A stretch of 64,000 nucleotides of DNA, from the NCBI RefSeq assembly GCF_030506285.1, contig NZ_CP119422.1:2914001-2978000 (forward strand), in the 5' to 3' direction. Position numbers and translations under genes: made by a program. Below, one piece after another: positions 36,397-43,946 of this stretch (position 1 is the first letter of the stretch; each line of letters opens with the position of its first letter). The notes under the pieces are model-generated. The model was not told the DNA's origin and ran no database searches. It saw nothing but the letters and a program-made list of their open reading frames with translations. The stretch is from Catalinimonas niigatensis (lineage in GTDB: Bacteria > Bacteroidota > Bacteroidia > Cytophagales > Cyclobacteriaceae).

Positions 36397-37446
36397 TTAG
36401 AATTCATTTCCAGATGATCTGCCAATGTAAGTCATAGCACATCTGAAGCCTGTATAAGCCGTTGTAGAATCTTTGTGTGCGAAAGTTCTGGTTCCTGTTT
36501 GTAAGAAATAAGATATATCTTTCCAGGCACCGCCTCTTACGACCTTAAGGGGCTCATTGACATCGTTATAGGTAGGGTTTAAATCCCATACAATAGCGGT
36601 AGCAGCAGGGTTGTAGGCATCTTCACACCACTCTGACACGTTACCTGACATATCATATAGACCAAAATCATTTGCAAAATAGGCAGCTACAGGCGCAGTA
36701 TAAGCAAAACCATCATCAAAATAGTTTCCTCGTCCTGGCTTAAAGTTAGCTAACATACAACCTTTTGAATTTCTTATATAAGGCCCACCCCAGGGATATT
36801 TAGCCATATCGCGACCGCCTCTTGCGGCATACTCCCATTCTGCTTCAGAAGGAAGGCGAAAGTTTGGCATCACAAACATCCCGTTACTTTCACGATAATT
36901 ATTGAGATAAGCAGTTCTCCATTTACAGAAGACTTGTGCTGCTTCCCAATCTACCCCTACCACAGGATAATTGTCAAATGCAGGATGAGACCAATAATAC
37001 TGTACAAGAGGATCACCCATGTGATGGGTATAGTTCCTAGACCAAACAGTAGTATCCGGATATAATTCGTCCTCAACAAAATTAGCACCTCTACCTACCA
37101 AAAAGTCATATTCACCTTGACCTTCCTGCACTTCATAGATAAACTGACGATACTCATTATTAGTAATCTCAGTATCATCCATGTAGAAACCACCGATGGT
37201 TATCTGCCTGTTGAAATTAATTTGGGAGGCGATAGGATCTTCATCAGACTGTCCGGTATGAAAAGTTCCCGCAGGGATTTGTACCATTCCATAAGGAGTA
37301 GGCATTCCATCATATTCTCTGCCTTGAACTCCTACCAGCTGGCCAAAATCCTCGCCATTATCACCGAAGAGACCGCAACCCTGTAGCGCAAAAAGCATCG
37401 CCAAGGAGAAGATAGCACTCCCGCTTCTTAGAAGAGTCTTGCTCAT
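36397..37446 (-). CDS. gldK: Gliding/type IX secretion lipoprotein GldK
   Basis: The protein has 349 residues from the ATG at 37446 (MSKTLLRSGSAIFSLAML). The open frame extends 13 codons further upstream, but the signal peptide begins at this ATG and ends in a lipobox (LQG-Cys). It is an FGE-sulfatase-like fold: MVQIPAGTFHTGQSDEDPIA, ITIGGFYMDDTEITNNEYRQF, FRLPSEAEWEYAARGG, LYDMSGNVSEWCEDAY and VVRGGAWKD. It anchors the GldK/GldN periplasmic ring at the outer membrane. It is 50 bases upstream of gldL. Confidence 0.95.
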   Translation of the reverse strand: MSKTLLRSGSAIFSLAMLFALQGCGLFGDNGEDFGQLVGVQGREYDGMPTPYGMVQIPAGTFHTGQSDEDPIASQINFNRQITIGGFYMDDTEITNNEYRQFIYEVQEGQGEYDFLVGRGANFVEDELYPDTTVWSRNYTHHMGDPLVQYYWSHPAFDNYPVVGVDWEAAQVFCKWRTAYLNNYRESNGMFVMPNFRLPSEAEWEYAARGGRDMAKYPWGGPYIRNSKGCMLANFKPGRGNYFDDGFAYTAPVAAYFANDFGLYDMSGNVSEWCEDAYNPAATAIVWDLNPTYNDVNEPLKVVRGGAWKDISYFLQTGTRTFAHKDSTTAYTGFRCAMTYIGRSSGNEF

Positions 37447-37606
37447 AACACAAATTGTTTTTATACATACACGAAATATCAACACAAATATTGTAATCCT
37501 GTTTCAATTGTACTATTCAAATTTCACCATTTTTTTGTTTTGTAAGGTTTTAGTAATTTTCCAATAATTATAATTTATACATTAATAAATATAACTATAT
37601 TTACAA

Positions 37607-38581
37607 TTATTGCCTGAACCTAGGTGTTCTAATAATCTTTTTATCGCTGGCAGAAGACATAGGTAAACTATAAGTTACCATAATTTCATGAGAAGTAGCC
37701 GCTTTAGCTTCCTGAGCCAGCACAACATAATCGAAGGAATATCCTAACTTCAGCGATTTTTCTTTAAAAAAGCTATACCCAATCATACCCACCAGCGCTT
37801 CTTGTTGTCTAAAAGAAATTCCTCCCCACATAGTATCATCATAAGTCGCTAGTACACCTACATCAAATGAGTAGGAATTCAAATCTGATTGTACCAGAAA
37901 AGAAGGAGTCAGGCGTACTTTATATGTTGGCTCATAATCAAACCCTCCTGTTACTGTAACGTGATTTTCTAATGGATTATTTAAAGTATCTATACCCACA
38001 AAGTCAAATTGACTATCTATCAAATGTTTGAATCCTACTCCTAAATAATATTGTCTTGCCCTATAAAATACTCCTGCTGAAAAATCAGGGCGTAACTGAG
38101 AAACTCTGCCATTTCCCTGAAGCAACACATCGTCTGGGTCTACAGGACGATACTGACCGTAATCTACGGTCTGGGAGAAAGCTCCTACTCTAACACCTAA
38201 ACTAAGTTTACCATTGCCTACACCTAGATGATAAGCAAAAGAAGCTTGTGCTTCTAAATTTGTTAAAGGGCCGATATTATCATTAACAATGTGTAATCCG
38301 AAACCACTCCTTAAGCGGAGAATTGGCGTATTCAAACTTACTACCTGTGTGTTGATGCCTCCAGGATTATCTAAAGTGGGTTGATAACCTGCCCATTGGG
38401 TTCTATGGAAAGCAGTCAATGTAGTAACACCTTCTACTCCTGCATAGGCAGGATTGTAAAAAAGAGTGTTAAACATATATTGGCTAAACTGCGCGCTTTG
38501 TTGTCCGTAGCTAGTAGCTAAGCCTATAGTCGTAATACAAACAAGTACAAGTAATATTGTTTTATTCATACGCGATTGCAA
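37607..38581 (-). CDS. Type IX secretion membrane protein, PorP/SprF family
   Basis: The protein has 324 residues. The signal peptide ends near TSYGQ; mature QSAQFSQYMFNTLFYNPAYAG is the PorP/SprF hallmark, and the rest is a beta-barrel with alternating hydrophobic strands and closing YSL-type strands. Proteins of this family sit in the outer membrane and help export or anchor type IX cargo. The gene is 160 bases upstream of gldK, matching the porP-porK-L-M-N order. A TACCTTTG element at 38599-38606 on the minus strand fits the -7 consensus but sits very close to the start codon, so it is doubtful. Confidence 0.93.
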   Translation of the reverse strand: MQSRMNKTILLVLVCITTIGLATSYGQQSAQFSQYMFNTLFYNPAYAGVEGVTTLTAFHRTQWAGYQPTLDNPGGINTQVVSLNTPILRLRSGFGLHIVNDNIGPLTNLEAQASFAYHLGVGNGKLSLGVRVGAFSQTVDYGQYRPVDPDDVLLQGNGRVSQLRPDFSAGVFYRARQYYLGVGFKHLIDSQFDFVGIDTLNNPLENHVTVTGGFDYEPTYKVRLTPSFLVQSDLNSYSFDVGVLATYDDTMWGGISFRQQEALVGMIGYSFFKEKSLKLGYSFDYVVLAQEAKAATSHEIMVTYSLPMSSASDKKIIRTPRFRQ

Positions 38582-38708
38582 AAAGCACCGATCAAGCCCA
38601 AAGGTAATAGTTCGGAAAAAATTAATTTAATCAATTATGATTATAACATACAACGTATACTAATGTATCTAATTGTACTTCTGTTTACAATAATCAAATT
38701 GAAAAATT

Positions 38709-39494
38709 TTATTGTTTATTTGCCTGCTTGATATAAGCCTCTAGCGCCCCGGTCATCGAAGGAGCATTAGGCATGGGAGCCTGAATATCTAGAAATAACC
38801 CTGCATCTTCAACTGCCTTAGCAGTAGTTGGACCAAAAGCAGCAATTCTTGTTTTATTTTGCTTAAAATCAGGAAAGTTTACGAATAGGGAGTTGATACC
38901 AGAGGGACTAAAAAAAGCAATAATATCGTAATTAACATCCGCTAGGTCAGATAAGTCTGCTGCTACCGTTTCATACATAACAGCTTCAGTATATTTATAG
39001 TCATTCTTCTCTAAGAATTCAGGTATATCATTCTTCCGAATACTTGAGCAAGGAAATAAATATTTTTCTCCTTTATGTTTTTTGAGTATTTCAATAAGAT
39101 CCTCTGCTGTTCTGAATCCTGTAAAAATCTTTCTCTTTCTGATGACAATATATTTTTGCAAATAGTTAGCCGTCTGTTCAGAAATACAGAAATATTTCAT
39201 TTCAGCAGGCATTTCAATTTTTAACTCTGAACATATACTGAAAAAATGATCTATAGCATTTCTGCTGGTAAAAATAATTGCAGTATGTTCAAGAATATCA
39301 ACCTTTTGTTTCCTAAAGTCTTTAACATTGACAGGTTTAACTTCTATAAATGGCCTGAAATCTACCTTAATATTATATTTTTGGGCAAGGTCATAGTAAG
39401 GTGACTTTTCATTTTGTGGCTCGGGTTGTGAAACCAATATACTTTCAACTTTATATAATCTGTCCTTTGGAATTTTGATTGTACTTTCGCTCAT
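38709..39494 (-). CDS. hemD: Uroporphyrinogen-III synthase
   Basis: The protein has 261 residues and two Rossmann-like lobes. Recognised segments are ILVSQPEPQNEKSPYYDLAQKY, TAIIFTSRNAIDHFF, YLFPCSSIRKNDIPEFL, VMYETVAADL, DIIAFFSPSGINSLF and RIAAFGPTTAKAVEDAGL. It cyclises hydroxymethylbilane in tetrapyrrole synthesis. It is upstream of the porP gene by ~130 bases on the same strand and 155 bases downstream of DUF4271, which is its usual companion in Bacteroidota. Confidence 0.9.
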   Translation of the reverse strand: MSESTIKIPKDRLYKVESILVSQPEPQNEKSPYYDLAQKYNIKVDFRPFIEVKPVNVKDFRKQKVDILEHTAIIFTSRNAIDHFFSICSELKIEMPAEMKYFCISEQTANYLQKYIVIRKRKIFTGFRTAEDLIEILKKHKGEKYLFPCSSIRKNDIPEFLEKNDYKYTEAVMYETVAADLSDLADVNYDIIAFFSPSGINSLFVNFPDFKQNKTRIAAFGPTTAKAVEDAGLFLDIQAPMPNAPSMTGALEAYIKQANKQ

Positions 39495-39649
39495 ACGTAC
39501 ACCTATTTGTTTAAAGTAAAAGTTTTTATATCAGGGCTATATTTTCACATAACTTATTTAATCGCTATGATGAGTTGACTACTCATTGATGAAACACAGA
39601 ATACGCAATATTAATTCTTTCTATTGCTACTAGAGCTACATATAAGAAG

Positions 39650-40801
39650 TTAAACAACAAGTACCTCAAGACCGACTAATAAGGGTATGACTTCAGCGAC
39701 GCAAATGTACGAAAATAAATATATATTTCTAAATGACGCGCTTCTGAAAAGCCTGAAATACAGAACGATAACGCGAATTGAAGCCAGTAAAATGAAGAGA
39801 TATACAATCAGGTTGAAATAGCTATCATTGTAGTACCCAATACCTGTAAAGACTATAACCAACAATGCGAAAAGGAAAGCACTATAAATCAAAGACATGC
39901 GCATATAATCCAGCATGTATAGAAAACGAAGTTGTCTAAATCTAAAAAGAACTCCAAATAACATTACTATTATATACTTCAACCAGATTGCTGCCAATAC
40001 TAGTAGAGCCATTTGCCCCCATAACAGCATAAATCCACTAAAAGTATAAGGCTTGAAGTCCAGATAGGGAATATTAATTTGTATAAGATCGGTAGTAGAA
40101 ACCAGAATAATCAGCAAAAACCCCAGCAAAAAGCAGTGCTGAATTAAAAACATCACATGTGCCTCATTGATAAGCCTCACCCTAATATTATCATCTCGCA
40201 CTTTAAAAGAGAAAACACGGCTAAGGTTGTATAAATTCTTGAAAATTTTAGGATACTGATTGATCAATACCGCATACATTACCAAAAGAAGCAAAAGGCC
40301 TACAGTGAAAAAATCTTTAAGTAAGGTAATTTCCCTTTTGTATGAAAGATTGGCGAGCTGGCTACCAGTAGCTGATTTTGCTTGTACTATCCAAAAGCCT
40401 ACTTCTTCAAAATTTTTGTGTGATTGAAATATAGAAATTAGAATGCTTTCCTTAGCGTAAATCTCTCGCAAGCTATCAACATCCATTAGCATACACACTT
40501 TATCCTGCTGATAGGAAGATATCTTTTTTCCCATCAAGATAGCACTATTAGCAGGAGTACATATGAGAATTTGGTTTCCACTATACTTTAAGGCGTCAAT
40601 TATTGCTCCTACTACAGGCACACCCGACATACTTTTATCAATGTAAGGGACGTAGCGATCGTTTTTATCAATTGTCACCCATTCTCTGTTCAAATCTTTA
40701 ATGACTTCGTATTCTTCCTGCCAGGTCTTGGGCAGGGCTTGACTTCTCAGTAAAGAAGTACTGAGAAAAAAACATATTAGTATCAAGCAGAAATTTCTCA
40801 T
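39650..40801 (-). CDS. DUF4271 membrane protein
   Basis: The protein has 383 residues. A signal peptide (CLILICFFLSTSLLRSQA) precedes ~140 soluble residues; the C-terminal 240 residues hold six or seven membrane helices of the DUF4271 type (PKIFKNLYNLSRVFSFK, LLWGQMALLVLAAIWLKYIIVMLFG and LYFRLFRSASFRNIYLFSYICVAEVIPLL). Function unknown. Its conserved place next to hemD suggests a tie to haem metabolism or to the envelope; this is context only. Confidence 0.9.
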   Translation of the reverse strand: MRNFCLILICFFLSTSLLRSQALPKTWQEEYEVIKDLNREWVTIDKNDRYVPYIDKSMSGVPVVGAIIDALKYSGNQILICTPANSAILMGKKISSYQQDKVCMLMDVDSLREIYAKESILISIFQSHKNFEEVGFWIVQAKSATGSQLANLSYKREITLLKDFFTVGLLLLLVMYAVLINQYPKIFKNLYNLSRVFSFKVRDDNIRVRLINEAHVMFLIQHCFLLGFLLIILVSTTDLIQINIPYLDFKPYTFSGFMLLWGQMALLVLAAIWLKYIIVMLFGVLFRFRQLRFLYMLDYMRMSLIYSAFLFALLVIVFTGIGYYNDSYFNLIVYLFILLASIRVIVLYFRLFRSASFRNIYLFSYICVAEVIPLLVGLEVLVV

Positions 40802-40922
40802 ATGATATAAACTAGCTTTCTCCTTCCCTTAGCAGCAGTAATTATACCGCAAATGTAATGTTCTTCAGCCTTACAGGCTGATATTCATGTAATAAATTTT
40901 GATTACTAGCTTCTGACGGCTT

Positions 40923-42668
40923 TCAAAATCGGCTAATATAGCCAAAGTGTATCTTTGATAAACTAAAATTCAGGGCCTCATTCTCTACTTTGCCTAAGGC
41001 ATATGCCAGATTGAAAATACCCACTTCAGTTGTAAGGCTAATTCCTAAACCCAAGCCTAAAGGAGATACCTGATATCCTCCCCCCCCCTGACGCCCCAAG
41101 ATAGCCTGATCATAAAAGATATATAGATACGATTGTGTCTGCTCTTTATGTTCAAGCAATAGGCGTAATTCTAGATTAGACAGCCCATAATAAGATGCAA
41201 AAAAGAAATTGTCGTTAAACCCTCTTAATGAGTTTAATCCACCCAAACGGTACAAATCGTTCAAATACAAATTTTCTCCATGTAGATAAGCTCCACTTAA
41301 ACGATAAAAAATCACCCAAAACTTTCCTAAACTATGATATTGTCTTAAGTCTATTCGGGTAAAGGGTTGCCAATTAATTTCTTCTTCTGTCTCAATAGAA
41401 ATATCTTGACTACTTTTTCTACCTATTCCTACACTGCTATAAAGATGCCATCCTCGGGTTGGAAGTAGTATGTCGTTTAGGCGATTGAGTTGCAATGAAA
41501 CTCCTACATTAAGCAAACTAAAGTTACCCAATGAACCTACCAAATTATTTGTATTGACTGGCGGTCTTGCCTCAGTAAGTGTATGGCTATTACGAATGTC
41601 CGTGGTAAAACTGATTAAGCTAGCCTGTGACAAAGGATACGAGAGATTAAAACTCAAATTACGATTAATGTAGAGGGTATCTTCCTTCAGGATATTAAAC
41701 CCTATTCCCGCCTGAAAAGGGGTTCGGAAGAGATAGGGATGCTGATAATTCACCGACAGTTGCTGAGATTCTACCTGAAGCCGTTGCCATTGAAGGTTAA
41801 ACTGCTTACCACTTTTCATCAAGTTATTTAGGAGGATTTCTACCTTACCAGTGAGCAACAAGTTCCCGCCTTCATTCTCATTAGGCAGTAAATTTACCAG
41901 CCCATCCATCTGATTGCTCTCTCTTTCCTCCAGAGTAAGATGCACCTCCGCTTCATCATTTTGAAAACTTATTTTCGGGGTTGCGCTCAGCTCGAGATAT
42001 GGTATACTTCTCAACGTATTTTGTATGCGGCTTACTTTTTTCTCACTGTAAGCACTTCCAGAAGCGATCTTGAGAATAGTCGCCAGAAAATCCGGTTTGA
42101 CCTTAGATGTACCACTGATCTCTAAATCTCCAAAAGTAATATAAGGGCCTGATGTATAATGTATTGCAGCTTGAACTTCATTATTCTCTATACGAACCTG
42201 CGTAAGTTGCACACTGGCAAAAGGAAAGCCTTCGTTTTCTGCTGCTTTCAGAATGTTTTCCATCAATCTTTGAACATCCTCATAAGAGAAGGGCCGATTT
42301 AGAAAAAACCTCTCCCGGAATCCCGAATGCTCTTGCATCAAAGGATTAAGATTGCCAGGCTGGAGGTATGCCCAGTGGTAACGATCTCCAACGTCTAAGT
42401 TCACCTGCCATTGGCTGCTGTCTATTGATTGCAAATGACTAGCTGAAGCGGTAAAATAACCGTCACTTTGTAATTTGCTGATCAATTGACCGACAGCCTG
42501 TAAAGCCCCTAAGCTATCAGGTTGTCGAACTGACAAATCGTAATGTTTCAGAATTTGTTTATCCTGCTCAGAACTGATAACAGAGATCGCCTGCCCTCTC
42601 ACTTGCTGGTGAAAGAAACAGGAAAACACAGCATATAGGAAAATAATATTTGATAACTTCCTGAACAT
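40923..42668 (-). CDS. Omp85-family (BamA/TamA-like) outer-membrane protein
   Basis: The protein has 581 residues. The signal peptide ends near QQVRGQ. Three POTRA-like units fill residues ~45-250 (the second beginning FSYEDVQRLMENILKAAENEGFPFASVQL), followed by a 16-strand-type barrel (about 255-581) with RLGGLNSLRGFNDNFFFASYY, which carries the RGF motif of Omp85 proteins. It is shorter than essential BamA (about 800), so it is more like TamA or a patatin-less homologue. It probably inserts or exports outer-membrane proteins. A perfect inverted repeat lies four bases upstream of its start codon. Confidence 0.85.
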   Translation of the reverse strand: MFRKLSNIIFLYAVFSCFFHQQVRGQAISVISSEQDKQILKHYDLSVRQPDSLGALQAVGQLISKLQSDGYFTASASHLQSIDSSQWQVNLDVGDRYHWAYLQPGNLNPLMQEHSGFRERFFLNRPFSYEDVQRLMENILKAAENEGFPFASVQLTQVRIENNEVQAAIHYTSGPYITFGDLEISGTSKVKPDFLATILKIASGSAYSEKKVSRIQNTLRSIPYLELSATPKISFQNDEAEVHLTLEERESNQMDGLVNLLPNENEGGNLLLTGKVEILLNNLMKSGKQFNLQWQRLQVESQQLSVNYQHPYLFRTPFQAGIGFNILKEDTLYINRNLSFNLSYPLSQASLISFTTDIRNSHTLTEARPPVNTNNLVGSLGNFSLLNVGVSLQLNRLNDILLPTRGWHLYSSVGIGRKSSQDISIETEEEINWQPFTRIDLRQYHSLGKFWVIFYRLSGAYLHGENLYLNDLYRLGGLNSLRGFNDNFFFASYYGLSNLELRLLLEHKEQTQSYLYIFYDQAILGRQGGGGYQVSPLGLGLGISLTTEVGIFNLAYALGKVENEALNFSLSKIHFGYISRF

Positions 42669-42672
42669 CAGC

Positions 42673-42703
42673 TACAATACGTTGTCTGATTTGACGTATT
42701 GTA
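42673..42703 (-). promoter_or_regulatory. Perfect 10-bp inverted repeat at the Omp85 start
   Basis: TACAATACGT (42673-42682) and ACGTATTGTA (42694-42703) are separated by 11 bases. The repeat starts only four bases upstream of the ATG, so an RNA hairpin would cover the translation-initiation region, or a protein dimer could bind the DNA. There is no T-run, which argues against a terminator. Confidence 0.55.
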
Positions 42704-42883
42704 AAACTCAATAAAAAACCCGGAAATGCAAAGTATACAAATGGATCAGGCTTACATGTAAGAATGTTGTGCAGAATTAAGCAATATCACCAAAATACAT
42801 AAAAGGATCTTGGTGCCATGGCTTTAAATTAATAGAGTTTGTTTAATCATTTTTAAATATACCGTTCTAACCAAGACCCTATA

Positions 42884-43828
42884 TTATTTGAAAAACTCAT
42901 TGGTATATAACATAGAAGAATCTATCTGCCCATGATTCATGGGTATTCCTTCTTCATCTTTCAGTACCTGACACTGAATCATCCAATCAATATAGTCTAC
43001 CCACCGCTGTCCTTCCATAAAGCCCCAGCGGTCGTTGGGAGTTAAGATAGCTGGCTGTAACATTTTTAGTGATTCTTCCAGAAAATCTATATTTTCAAAC
43101 TCCTTGCCTTGTACATGCTTGTGCAGTACTTTGGCTGCCTTTTCCGGGTGGGCATACACATCTCCCCAACCTCTTTCTGCTGCCTCCAGAAATATCTTAA
43201 TGGCCTCATTTTCATCACTGATAAAATCCTGATGAGAAATAATCAATGGAGAATAACCGTAGGGAATCTCATAGTCGCCCATTTGAAAGGCATGAAATTT
43301 AATACCTTTCTCATACTTGGCTTTGACCCCTTCCCAGGGTAAAAAAATCCACGCAGCATCCGCTTTACCTTCTATCAGATTATCCCAAACCTCAAGTGCA
43401 TTAGGGTTACTGATCCGAAGATCTCCTCTCCCTCCATCATTCCTCACCAATTGACGAACGATATCATTTTCAAAACGAGCATCATAAGATGCAAAACGTT
43501 TGCCATCCAACTTAGCCGGACGGTCTATACCGCTATTGGCCAAAGCCACAATTGCGCTGGTATCCTGCTGCAAAGTGGCAGCTATAGCCATCAAAGGTGT
43601 GGGCTCTTTGCGCATGTTAAAGCTGATCACGCTCTCAGAAGGTGCAATGGCCAGATGCACCTCTTTACGCGCTAATTTTGTTGCTGGTGTAGTAGCATAA
43701 TTATCTACTTCGGGGCTGATGATTTCTACCTCCAAGCCATCATCTTTGAAATAACCTTTAGCTTCTGCTATCAAAAAACCTGCATGCAAAGTGTTGGGAG
43801 TCCAATCTAAGGCTAATCTGATTTTCAT
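42884..43828 (-). CDS. NMT1/THI5-fold substrate-binding-type protein without signal peptide
   Basis: The protein has 314 residues. It begins directly with the mature fold (MKIRLALDWTPNTLHAGFLI); an in-frame TAA lies three codons upstream, so no export signal is possible. The NMT1/THI5 segments include AEAKGYFKDDGLEVEI, HLAIAPSESVISF, DAAWIFLPWEGVKA, IPYGYSPLIISHQDF and a C-terminal helical part. Related proteins bind pyrimidine precursors of thiamine for ABC import. No permease or ATPase gene is nearby. It follows the riboswitch-controlled receptor gene by 118 bases, probably in the same transcript. Comparing by eye with yeast Thi5, the Lys and His that supply PLP binding and substrate His appear as Ala and Ser here, so a Thi5-type reaction is unlikely. 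Confidence 0.82.
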   Translation of the reverse strand: MKIRLALDWTPNTLHAGFLIAEAKGYFKDDGLEVEIISPEVDNYATTPATKLARKEVHLAIAPSESVISFNMRKEPTPLMAIAATLQQDTSAIVALANSGIDRPAKLDGKRFASYDARFENDIVRQLVRNDGGRGDLRISNPNALEVWDNLIEGKADAAWIFLPWEGVKAKYEKGIKFHAFQMGDYEIPYGYSPLIISHQDFISDENEAIKIFLEAAERGWGDVYAHPEKAAKVLHKHVQGKEFENIDFLEESLKMLQPAILTPNDRWGFMEGQRWVDYIDWMIQCQVLKDEEGIPMNHGQIDSSMLYTNEFFK

Positions 43829-43946
43829 GGTATTTTAGTTTAAAAAGTTTAGAGTTTAGCATGGCACAGGGCCTGTTGCTAAACTCCAAACACATAGATT
43901 TATATAAAAATGCGTGCTCAACAATATTCAAGTAAAATAAAAACCA

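Noticed and set aside
37447-37485. Extended N-terminus of GldK
   Set aside because: The extra residues precede a complete lipoprotein signal that starts at the ATG at 37446.
42884-43828. Yeast-type Thi5 HMP-P synthase
   Set aside because: By eye the positions of the PLP Lys and the substrate His carry Ala and Ser, and no Cys-rich motif is present.
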